From Ornithinimicrobium sufpigmenti (GTDB lineage: Bacteria; Actinomycetota; Actinomycetes; Actinomycetales; Dermatophilaceae): a stretch of DNA of 64,000 nt. Positions 16,254 through 23,979 of this stretch are shown piece after piece. The notes beneath the pieces were generated by a model. That model did no database searches. It saw only the letters and a list, made by a program, of their open reading frames with translations, and was not told the DNA's origin. The position numbers and the translations under genes are program-made. Position 1 is the stretch's first letter, and every line of letters begins with the position of its first letter. Location of the stretch: NCBI RefSeq assembly GCF_004322775.1, contig NZ_CP036403.1:4030001-4094000 (forward strand), written 5' to 3'.

Positions 16254-17432
16254 CTACCCCCGGCTGGGCGGCGACGAACCGGCCTCCGGCAGGCCGCGGG
16301 CGATCCGTCGGCCGACCTCCCGCAGGAGGACGCCAGGGCGGGTGAACGACTCCTCGGGGTGCGCGGCCAGGTCGGTGAGCGCGTGGGCGGCCCCGAAGCC
16401 GGCCCGTTGCAGCTGCTGCTCGTCGAGCGTCACCCGGCCCGCGACCGCGACCACGGGCACACCCGCGGCACGGGCCGCGGCCGCGACCGCCGCCGGCGCC
16501 TTGCCGTGCAGCGTCTGGTCGTCCAGGGACCCCTCGCCGGTGACGACCAGGTCGGCGCCGGCCAGGGCCCGGTGGAAGCCGGTGAGCTCGAGCACCACCT
16601 CGGCACCCGGCCGCAGCTCGGCCCCGAGGAGGGCCAGCGCGGCGAAGCCGACCCCGCCGGCCGCACCGGCGCCCGGGGCGTCCCTCAGGTCCTGTCCGGT
16701 ATGCCGTGCGACCACATCGGCGAGGTGGGCCAGCCCTGCGTCCAGCGCCCGGACCTGGTGCTGGCCGGCCCCCTTCTGCGGGCCGTAGACGGCAGCCGCG
16801 CCCTGCGGACCGGTCAACGGGTTGTCCACGTCGCAGGCCACCGTGAGACGCGCCGCCGCCAGCCCGGGGTGCAGATCGCCCAGGTCCACGCGGGCGAGGC
16901 GGCCCAGACCGGCACCCCCCGGCGTGAGCGGTGACCCGTCGACCTCGAGCATCCGGACCCCCAGGGCCTGCAGGAGGCCCGCACCCCCGTCCGTCGACGC
17001 GCTGCCGCCGATGCCCACCAGCACGAAGGCGGCGCCGGCGTCGAGGGCGTGGGCGATGGCTTCACCCAGCCCGCGGCTCGTCGCCGCCATCGCGGTCATC
17101 TGCGTCGGCCGCCCGGGGAGGCGGGCGAGGCCGCATACCTCGGCCATCTCGACCACCGCCTCGCGCCCATCGGCCCGGACGGCGTAGGAGGTGAGGACCG
17201 GGTCCCCGAGCGGTCCGGCGGCGGTGAGCTCGACCGGCTCGAACCCTGCGGAGTTCGCCGCGGCCAGCAGACCGTCGCCGCCGTCGGCCACGGGCACCAC
17301 GACGACCTCCGCGTCAGGGCGCTCCAGCGCGATCCCCTCGGCCAGGTGTCCGGCGACCTCGGCCGCGGTCAGCGTGCCCTTGAACTTGTCGGGGGCGAGC
17401 AGGACGCGGGGCGCGCGCGGTGCGGTGGACAT
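16254..17432 (-). CDS. glxK: Glycerate kinase (GlxK/GarK type)
   Basis: 392 aa. Phosphorylates D-glycerate to 2-phosphoglycerate in the tail of glyoxylate and allantoin catabolism. Family blocks: LLAPDKFKGTLTAAEVA at the N-terminus, VADGGDGLLAA, VGIGGSASTDGGAGLLQALG, and VTGEGSLDDQTLHGKAP. Length is standard. GAGG 7 nt upstream supports ATG 17432. The 215-bp space to the divergent purine permease holds no clear riboswitch or operator that I can see. Confidence 0.92.
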   Translation of the reverse strand: MSTAPRAPRVLLAPDKFKGTLTAAEVAGHLAEGIALERPDAEVVVVPVADGGDGLLAAANSAGFEPVELTAAGPLGDPVLTSYAVRADGREAVVEMAEVCGLARLPGRPTQMTAMAATSRGLGEAIAHALDAGAAFVLVGIGGSASTDGGAGLLQALGVRMLEVDGSPLTPGGAGLGRLARVDLGDLHPGLAAARLTVACDVDNPLTGPQGAAAVYGPQKGAGQHQVRALDAGLAHLADVVARHTGQDLRDAPGAGAAGGVGFAALALLGAELRPGAEVVLELTGFHRALAGADLVVTGEGSLDDQTLHGKAPAAVAAAARAAGVPVVAVAGRVTLDEQQLQRAGFGAAHALTDLAAHPEESFTRPGVLLREVGRRIARGLPEAGSSPPSRG

Positions 17433-17646
17433 CGTCGAGCCTCGTTCCGTCGGCGGTCGTCCCGGCCGTGTGCCAGCCGGGCTGCTCCGATTATCCGGAC
17501 ACCCTGGCGGGTCGCGCGAGCGAGGGGCTAGCCTGTCGCCCGCACCGTCGCGCCCTCGACGTGCCGCCCGGCCGCCGTCGGCCCTCGTCGGCCCGTCGTC
17601 GGACCAGCCTCCCCTCCCCGCCTGTCCCGCCCGCTAGGAACCTGCC

Positions 17647-19098
17647 TTGGCCTCCACCCCCGAGCCCGCCAGCACCCCTCCCACCAGCACCCCTGCCACC
17701 TCGCAACCCTCGCGCCAGGACGGCCCGAGCTCGGGCGCCGGTGGCCTGCTCGACCGCTACTTCGGCATCTCCGCCGTCGGCTCCACGATCCCGCGCGAGC
17801 TGCGGGCCGGGCTGACGACCTTCCTGACGATGAGCTACATCATCTTCGTCAACCCCTCGGTGCTCAGCGCGGCGATCGACGTCCCCAACGGCTTCGTCCA
17901 GCTGCTGATGGTGACCTGCATCGCGGCCATGTTCGGCTCGGTGATCATGGGCGTGGTCGCGAAGTACCCCTTCGCGCAGGCACCGGGGATGGGGCTGAAC
18001 GCCTTCTTCTCCTTCACCGTCGTGCTGGGGATGGGGGTGGAGTGGCAGACCGCGCTGGGTGCCGTCTTCATCTCCGGGCTGCTCTTCGTCGTGCTCTCCT
18101 TCATCGGTGTGCGGCAGGCGATCGTGCGCGCCCTGCCGATGGGGCTGAAGCTGGCGATCACCGCCGGCATCGGCTGCTTCCTGGCCCTCCTCGGCCTCCG
18201 TACGGCAGAGATCGTCGTGCCCAACGAGGCCACGCTGGTGGGCCTGGGCGACCTGAGCGCCCCGACGGCCTGGCTGGCGCTGCTCGGCCTGGGCCTGACC
18301 GCGGTGCTCATGGCCCGCAAGGTCACCGGCGCGATCCTCTGGGGCATCCTGGTGATGTCCGCCGTCGCCGTGATCTCGCGCATCCCCGTCTACAGCGGTG
18401 GCGAGGACGACACGCTGCAGGCCTTCCCCGGCTTCTCCGACGGCGTCGTCGGGCTGCCGGTCTGGCCCGGCGACCTGGTCGGGCAGCTCGACATCATGGG
18501 CGCGCTCAGCCTCGGCCTGGTGACCGTGGTGCTGACCTTCTTCATCGTCGACTTCTTCGACGCGACCGGCACGCTCACCGGCCTGGCGCACCGCTCCGGC
18601 TACCTGGACGAGAACGGCGACATGCCGCGCGCCAAGCGGGCCTTCTCGATGGACGGCCTCGCGGGCATGTTCGGCGCCTTCATGGGCACCTCCACGGTGA
18701 CGGCCTACGTCGAGTCCGCCTCGGGCATCGAGGAGGGCGGTCGCACCGGGCTGACGGCCACGACGACCGGTCTGCTGTTCGGTCTGGCGATGTTCCTGTG
18801 GCCGGTGGCGTCCATGGTGCCCGGCGCGGCCACCGCTCCTGCGCTGATCCTGGTCGGCGCGCTGATGATGCAGGGCATCCGGCACATCGAGTGGGAGAAG
18901 GTCTCGGAGAGCGTGCCGGCCTTCCTCACCATCATCCTGATGCCGCTGACCTTCTCGATCGCCAACGGCGTCTCGCTGGGCATCATCAGCTACTGCGCGA
19001 TCAAGCTCGCCATCGGCGAGGGCCGCAAGGTGTCCTGGCCGCTCTACCTCATCGCCGCCTTCCTGCTCTCCCGCTACATCTTCTTCGCCGACGGCTGA
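17647..19098 (+). CDS. NCS2 purine permease (AzgA/PbuG-type, adenine/guanine/hypoxanthine)
   Basis: 483 aa, 12-14 membrane segments. The COG2252 signature is plain: LRAGLTTFLTMSYIIFVNPS, AQAPGMGLNAFFSF, VDFFDATGTLTGLA and STVTAYVESASGIEEGGRTG. Imports purine bases with protons. TTG start with AGGA 6 nt upstream. A Ser/Thr/Pro-rich N-terminal tail (about 35 aa) precedes the transporter. Adjacent glycerate kinase and IclR genes would fit a purine-to-glycerate salvage route, although no uricase or allantoinase gene is in the window. Confidence 0.92.
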   Translation: MASTPEPASTPPTSTPATSQPSRQDGPSSGAGGLLDRYFGISAVGSTIPRELRAGLTTFLTMSYIIFVNPSVLSAAIDVPNGFVQLLMVTCIAAMFGSVIMGVVAKYPFAQAPGMGLNAFFSFTVVLGMGVEWQTALGAVFISGLLFVVLSFIGVRQAIVRALPMGLKLAITAGIGCFLALLGLRTAEIVVPNEATLVGLGDLSAPTAWLALLGLGLTAVLMARKVTGAILWGILVMSAVAVISRIPVYSGGEDDTLQAFPGFSDGVVGLPVWPGDLVGQLDIMGALSLGLVTVVLTFFIVDFFDATGTLTGLAHRSGYLDENGDMPRAKRAFSMDGLAGMFGAFMGTSTVTAYVESASGIEEGGRTGLTATTTGLLFGLAMFLWPVASMVPGAATAPALILVGALMMQGIRHIEWEKVSESVPAFLTIILMPLTFSIANGVSLGIISYCAIKLAIGEGRKVSWPLYLIAAFLLSRYIFFADG

Positions 19099-19110
19099 GC
19101 GCGACCCGCG

Positions 19111-20160
19111 TCACGGGATGCGGTGGGTCCACTCCTTCGTGCTGAACTTGGTGTCGACCAGCTCCTGCGCCGCAGCCAGCTCGGCCTCGGTGTAGCCGCG
19201 GCGGGACACGTCATACCTGCCCTCGAAGTGGGACAGGAAGGCCTCGATGACCTGGTCCCGCGGCAGCCCCGACTGGGAGCGCATCGGGTCGACCCGCTTG
19301 TTGGCGGACGTGGTGCCCTTGTCGGACATCTTCTCCCGGCCGATGCGCAGCACCTCCAGCATCTTGTCGGCGTCGATGTCGTAGGCCATGGTCACGTGGT
19401 GCAGCACGACACCGCCGGCGAGGCGGCGCTGCGCGGCCCCCGCGATCTTGCCCTTCTCGGAGACGATGTCGTTGACCGGGACGTAGTGGGCTCTGATGCC
19501 CAGCTCGGCGAGCGCGCCCATGACCCAGTCGTCCAGGTACTCGTAGGCGCGCTGGAAGCTCAGCCCCTCGACCAGCGAGGCGGGCACGATGAGCGAGTAG
19601 GTGATGCAGTTGCCGGGCTCCATGAACATCGCGCCACCACCGGTGATCCGGCGGACCACGTCGATGCCGTGCCGCTCCCGCCCCTCGTCGTCGATCTCGT
19701 TCCGGTAGGACTGGAAGCTGCCGATGACGACCAACGGGCGGTCCCATTCCCAGAAGCGCAGGCTCGGGCCGATCTCACCGCGGGCCATCTCACCGGCCAG
19801 CACCTCATCCAGCGCCACGTGCATGCGCGGGTCCATCGTCACCGGCGGGATGAGGTCGAAGCGGTGGTCCTCCCAGCGTGAGGCGTGGCCCAGCGCCCGC
19901 CGCACGGCGATCCCGACCGCCTCCGGCGAGAAGCCGATCAGGTGGGCCTCGTCGGGGAGCCGCTGGCTGATCGAGGCGGCGATGTCGTCGACCTTGGCGT
20001 CGGTATGCAGCCCGAGCAGCGCCGCGTTGATGTCCTCCAGCGCCTCGTCGGGCTCGAGGAAGAAGTCACCCGACACGAACGCCTCGGTGATCCTGCCGTC
20101 GGCCGTCTCGAGCTCGACCGCGACCAGCTTGCCTCCGGGGACCTTGTACTCGCCTCTCAC
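19111..20160 (-). CDS. Lipoate-protein ligase family, accessory domain first
   Basis: 349 aa. The N-terminal ~85 residues (VRGEYKVPGGKLVAVELE, ITEAFVSGDFFLEPDEALEDI) resemble the small domain that is C-terminal in E. coli LplA. The BPL/LplA/LipB catalytic domain follows: RRITGGGAMFMEPGNCITYS (substrate loop RRxxGGG) and DIVSEKGKIAGAAQRRLAGGVVLHH (conserved lysine). Likely attaches lipoate or octanoate to E2/H proteins. GTG 20160 is chosen because homology begins there; TTG 20187 is the longer option. Confidence 0.82.
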   Translation of the reverse strand: MRGEYKVPGGKLVAVELETADGRITEAFVSGDFFLEPDEALEDINAALLGLHTDAKVDDIAASISQRLPDEAHLIGFSPEAVGIAVRRALGHASRWEDHRFDLIPPVTMDPRMHVALDEVLAGEMARGEIGPSLRFWEWDRPLVVIGSFQSYRNEIDDEGRERHGIDVVRRITGGGAMFMEPGNCITYSLIVPASLVEGLSFQRAYEYLDDWVMGALAELGIRAHYVPVNDIVSEKGKIAGAAQRRLAGGVVLHHVTMAYDIDADKMLEVLRIGREKMSDKGTTSANKRVDPMRSQSGLPRDQVIEAFLSHFEGRYDVSRRGYTEAELAAAQELVDTKFSTKEWTHRIP

Positions 20161-20328
20161 GGTGGGGACAACAGGTCGGCACGTCAATGCCTTCCCGAGC
20201 TCACCGTCCTCGCCCCGCCCGGCACCACCGTGCTCCCGCGGCGCCGGACGCCGGGGCGTGCCGTTCCCGCCGACGGCGGTGAACTAGCGTGGTCACTCCA
20301 CAGTCGTCGAGGCGAGGGAGGGCCGCGC

Positions 20329-21609
20329 ATGGCCGATCAGCCCTTGCCGTCCTCCCCGGCCGACCCAGGGGCTTCGCGGAGACCAGGGACGAGCAAGGTG
20401 GTGGTCGCGGCCGTCGGCAGCCGTGGGGACGTCGTGCCGTTCGCCAACCTGGCCGCCCGTCTCGCCGCGGCCGGCCACGACGTCACCCTGGTCACGCACG
20501 CGGCCTACGGCCATCTGGCCGACCCCTCGCTCCGCCTCGCGCCGGTGGCTAGCGACCCGAAGGCGCTGCTGGCGGGTCCGGCCGCACGAGCGGTGCGCAG
20601 GGCCAGCCCTCGGGGGCTCAACCGCACGCGTCACCACTTCGCCGACTTCCTGCACGCCGCGCAGGAGCCGGCCCGGGCGGTCCTGCCCGGTGTCGACCTG
20701 CTCATCGCCTCGACGTTCGCCGTCGCGGCCGTCGACGAGGCGCTGCGGCAGTCCGTGCCCGTCGTCCGCGCCCACATGTGGCCGGAGTACCCGGGCCTGG
20801 CGGGCCCGATGCCGCTGCTGCCGTACGGGTGGCTCCTGCCCGGGCCGGCCCGTCGCCTCGCCCGCGCCGGGCTCCGGCGCGCCGAGCCGTTCCTGGGCGG
20901 CCTGGACGGCTGGTGGGAGCGGGGGCGGCTGCACCTGGTCGCGCGGCACCCGGTCGGGCTCACGACGGCGACGCTGGGGGCGTTGTACGCCTTCAGCCCG
21001 CACCTCGTCGCGCCGCTGCCCCCAGACGGGGTGGTGACCGGGTGGTGGACCGATCCCGACCCGGCCAGGCTCTCACCCGAGGTGGCGCAGGCCCTCGACG
21101 ACGGGGACGACTGGATCTACGTCGGGTTCGGCTCGATGGAGCAGGACGACCCGGAAGAGCTGCTGGGGCGGGTGGGCGCGGCGTGCGACCGCCTCGGGGT
21201 GCGTGCCGTCGTGCAGCTCGGACAGGTGCGCGGTCGTCCCCATCCCCGCCTGCTGTGCATCGGTGAGGAGCCGCACGACGAGCTGTTCGGTCGGACCCGG
21301 GCCGTCGTCCACCACGGTGGCGCGGGCACCACGGGCTCCGTCGTCCGCAGCGGCGTCCCCTCCGTGGTCGTCCCGCACTTCGCCGACCAGTTCTACTGGG
21401 CCTCCCGGCTGCACGCCCTCGGGGTCGCCCCACGGCCGGTGCCCAGGCTCTTCTCCTCGGAGCGGGTGCTGGCCGGGCGCATCGAGGACGCCCTGGCACC
21501 CCGGATGGCCAGGCGCGCCGCCGAGCTCGCCGACCGGGTGCGCACCGAGGACGGGACCGGGCACGCGGTACGACAGGTCGAGCAGTGGCTGGCCGAGGCG
21601 AGGAGCTGA
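20329..21609 (+). CDS. GT-B glycosyltransferase (family 1, MGT/UGT80-like)
   Basis: 426 aa. N-terminal acceptor domain starts with VVVAAVGSRGDVVPFANLAARLAAAGHDVTLVTH. The C-terminal nucleotide-sugar site is VVHHGGAGTTGSVVRSGVP (HGGxGT). These enzymes transfer sugars from UDP or dTDP donors to lipids, sterols or macrolides. ATG 20329 has AGGGAGG 7 nt upstream; TAGCGT at about 20285 may be the -10. The stop lies 25 nt inside the next gene, so the two form an operon. A paralogue lies at 56672-57916. Confidence 0.88.
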   Translation: MADQPLPSSPADPGASRRPGTSKVVVAAVGSRGDVVPFANLAARLAAAGHDVTLVTHAAYGHLADPSLRLAPVASDPKALLAGPAARAVRRASPRGLNRTRHHFADFLHAAQEPARAVLPGVDLLIASTFAVAAVDEALRQSVPVVRAHMWPEYPGLAGPMPLLPYGWLLPGPARRLARAGLRRAEPFLGGLDGWWERGRLHLVARHPVGLTTATLGALYAFSPHLVAPLPPDGVVTGWWTDPDPARLSPEVAQALDDGDDWIYVGFGSMEQDDPEELLGRVGAACDRLGVRAVVQLGQVRGRPHPRLLCIGEEPHDELFGRTRAVVHHGGAGTTGSVVRSGVPSVVVPHFADQFYWASRLHALGVAPRPVPRLFSSERVLAGRIEDALAPRMARRAAELADRVRTEDGTGHAVRQVEQWLAEARS

Positions 21610-23132
21610 CACCCGCGCGCCGTGACGGCGTCGCGGGCGCGAGGGGTCCGGCCACCGGTTCCACGGGTGCCACCGGTTCCACGGGTGCCACGGGTGCCAC
21701 GGCGCTGGAGCCGCAGGTCAGCCCGCTGAGGGTCGCGGCCGCCCCCATGCTCGCGGTCACGATCCTCCTTCTCGCGGTCGCGCCCCGCTACGGCCCGCAC
21801 TGGGACGAGCTCTACTTCGGGATGCTGCCGCTGCAGTGGTGGTATGTCGACCAGCCGCCGCTCACCGTGTGGCTGTCCTGGCTGGCCACCCAGGTGAGCG
21901 ACGCGATCTGGGTGCAGCGCCTGCCCGCGGTGGCGGCCGCGGCCGCGGGCGCCTTCGTGGCGGGCCTCTACCCCCGGGTGCTCGGCGCCGGCCCGCGCGC
22001 CCAGCGGCTGGCGGCGTGGGCGCACGCGTTCACGGTCTACCCGCTGATCATGGGGCACATCTTCACGACGGCGGCGATCGACCTGCTGGCCTGGCAGGTG
22101 ATCATCCTCCTGGTGCTGCGGGCCACCGCCGGACACCCCCGGAGCCTGGTCTGGGCGGGGACGGTCGCCGGTCTCGCCGCGTGGAACAAGCTGCTCGTCG
22201 TCGTCCTGCTGCTCGCGCTGTTCGTCGGGCTGCTGCTGACCGACCGTGCCCTGCTGCGGACGCGCCACACGGTGGTCGGCGTGGCCGCCTTCGGGCTGCT
22301 GGCAGCCCCCCAGGGCCTGGCCCAGCTGCTGAACGGCATGCCGATGACGCAGGTCTCGGCCGGTCTCGTGGAAGCGCAGGGGGACCTCGTGCGGCTCGCG
22401 CTGGTCCCGGCCCTCCTGCTCTTCGTGGGTCCACCGCTCCTGCTCGTGTGGGCGGCCGGGCTGATCGACCCGTGGCGGAACCCGGGGCGGCCGGGACGTT
22501 TCCTGCTGCCGACCGTGCTGCTGCTGGTCGCGTGGACACTGGCCAACCCCTCGCAGCCGCACTACCCCGCGGGCGCGCTGCTGCCGGCCCTGGCGATGGG
22601 CTGGGCGAGCCCGTGGCTCCGAGCGCGCTGGTCGCCCGCCAAGAGACGAGGCGTCATCGCCGCCAACGCCGTGGTGGCCAGCCTGGTCTGCCTGCCGCTG
22701 CTCCCGGCGGCCGAGCCCTGGCTCACGCTCCAGTCGAGGATCAACCCCACCATCCGCGACCAGGTCGGATGGCCCGACTACGTGGACCAGGTCCGCGAGG
22801 CCCGACGTGACGGGGAGGAGGTCATCACCGACACCTACGCCCTGGCGGGCGCCCTGCACCGCTACGGCTCACCGGAGGAACGGGCCCGGGTGCACTCCGG
22901 TCACAACGCGCTGTGGGACCTCGGACCGCCCTCCGGGGACCGGGTGCTGCTGGTCGGCGAGCACGCCGTGGCGCAGAGCGAGGCCTTCCGCACGTGCACC
23001 CCGGCGGGGACGCTGCAGGCCAGGCCGGTCGCGCACCCTCAGCTCACCGACGCGCCGATGCTCCACTGCGAGGAGCCGTTGTCCGACTGGCAGACGCTGT
23101 GGCCGCAGTTCCGTCGGCTGAGCGGCTGGTAG
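21585..23132 (+). CDS. Membrane glycosyltransferase (GT39/GT83, ArnT/PMT-like)
   Basis: 515 aa with about ten membrane segments. YGPHWDELYFGMLPLQWWYVDQPPLTVWL contains the catalytic D-E of the first outside loop, as in lipid-phosphate-sugar-using mannosyl- and arabinosyltransferases. The GTG start overlaps the preceding glycosyltransferase gene by 25 nt. Residues 24-40 are a Gly-Ser-Thr-Gly-Ala-Thr repeat encoded by tandem DNA (about 21659-21700). The two enzymes may act in one cell-envelope glycosylation route. The 3' end overlaps the convergent DUF998 gene by 89 nt. Confidence 0.82.
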   Translation: MAGRGEELTPARRDGVAGARGPATGSTGATGSTGATGATALEPQVSPLRVAAAPMLAVTILLLAVAPRYGPHWDELYFGMLPLQWWYVDQPPLTVWLSWLATQVSDAIWVQRLPAVAAAAAGAFVAGLYPRVLGAGPRAQRLAAWAHAFTVYPLIMGHIFTTAAIDLLAWQVIILLVLRATAGHPRSLVWAGTVAGLAAWNKLLVVVLLLALFVGLLLTDRALLRTRHTVVGVAAFGLLAAPQGLAQLLNGMPMTQVSAGLVEAQGDLVRLALVPALLLFVGPPLLLVWAAGLIDPWRNPGRPGRFLLPTVLLLVAWTLANPSQPHYPAGALLPALAMGWASPWLRARWSPAKRRGVIAANAVVASLVCLPLLPAAEPWLTLQSRINPTIRDQVGWPDYVDQVREARRDGEEVITDTYALAGALHRYGSPEERARVHSGHNALWDLGPPSGDRVLLVGEHAVAQSEAFRTCTPAGTLQARPVAHPQLTDAPMLHCEEPLSDWQTLWPQFRRLSGW

Positions 23133-23823
23133 GGCCCTGCGGACGCCCCTCCCGGCCACCGGGCCGCAGGCGCACCGCCTCCACCACGAGGGCGGCGACG
23201 AGGCAGAGCACCATGGCCAGCTCCCCCGCACCACGCGGAATGACCGGGTCCGGGAGGCGGCTCTCCGCGGCGAGCACCAGCGCCACCCCGGCGAGCAGGC
23301 CCCGCACCACCCGGGAGGAGTCCAGCCAGGCCGTCTCCGGCCGGACCGCCGACCACAGCAACGCCAGTCCCGGGGCGACGAGGGCGAGGACGACCCCGAC
23401 CATGTGGGTCACCACATACTCGGTGGCGGTGAACAGCCCGGCCACGACGAGGCCGACGCCCATGACGACCACGCCGAGCGCCAGGACCCACCCCCAGAGA
23501 CGAAGGAGCAGGCCACCGGCCAGGGCGAGCAGCCCGCCGGTGAGGACGAGCCCGGTGTTGAAGAGGACGTGAGCCGGTGAGCAGATCCACCGGGCGTCGC
23601 GCACGTGGCAGGACCGGTCACCCAGGTCGCTGAGCATGTTCAGGTGCCACACGTACGCCGTGCCCGTCGTCCCGACGGACAGCGCGAAGGCGGTCACGAA
23701 GGTGCCCACGGCCGCCAGCACCGCGACCGCCCCGAGCCGGGCCCGCAGGTCGGCCTGGACCGACGACGCGCCGGGCGCGGCACCACGCCCGCGCCCGCCG
23801 CCGGTGCGCGATCGGGGGGCCAT
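23044..23823 (-). CDS. DUF998 membrane protein
   Basis: 259 aa. Six to seven membrane segments with the DUF998 hallmark VWHLNMLSDLGDRSC in the first outside loop, followed by WICSPAHVLFNTGLVLTGG. Function unknown. Unusually, its last 30 codons (PTSRSADGTA...) run antisense through the end of the membrane glycosyltransferase gene. ATG with TAGGAT 6 nt upstream: leaderless. Confidence 0.82.
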   Translation of the reverse strand: MAPRSRTGGGRGRGAAPGASSVQADLRARLGAVAVLAAVGTFVTAFALSVGTTGTAYVWHLNMLSDLGDRSCHVRDARWICSPAHVLFNTGLVLTGGLLALAGGLLLRLWGWVLALGVVVMGVGLVVAGLFTATEYVVTHMVGVVLALVAPGLALLWSAVRPETAWLDSSRVVRGLLAGVALVLAAESRLPDPVIPRGAGELAMVLCLVAALVVEAVRLRPGGREGRPQGPTSRSADGTAATASASRTTAPRSGASARR

Positions 23824-23829
23824 GGACCG

Positions 23830-23835
23830 ATCCTA
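23830..23835 (-). promoter_or_regulatory. Leaderless -10 element for the DUF998 gene
   Basis: TAGGAT, 6 nt (cggtcc), ATG 23823. Confidence 0.55.
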
Positions 23836-23942
23836 GGATGGCCAGCACCCTGCGCTGTCCTGCTGCTTCGACCTGCTTCGTCGCCGACAGAGCTCCTGCC
23901 TGCTTCTCGCTGGCACTTCTCGCTGGCTTCCTCGCCTGCCCC

Positions 23943-23972
23943 TTACGGTCCGTCGGTCCCTGGGTGCACACT
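23943..23972 (+). promoter_or_regulatory. Promoter of the UvrA-like gene
   Basis: -35 TTACGG (23943-23948), 18-bp spacer, -10 CACACT (23967-23972), then 7 nt to ATG 23980: a leaderless arrangement. Confidence 0.5.
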
Positions 23973-23979
23973 GATCGCC

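Noticed and set aside
17433..17646. Purine riboswitch before the purine permease gene
   Set aside because: I could not find the conserved three-way-junction core, and the sequence is uniformly GC-rich. Purine riboswitches are also rare in actinobacteria.
23605..23979. N-terminal extension of the UvrA-like protein from 23605
   Set aside because: The extension is antisense to the DUF998 gene, has no similarity to UvrA, and the leaderless promoter points to ATG 23980.
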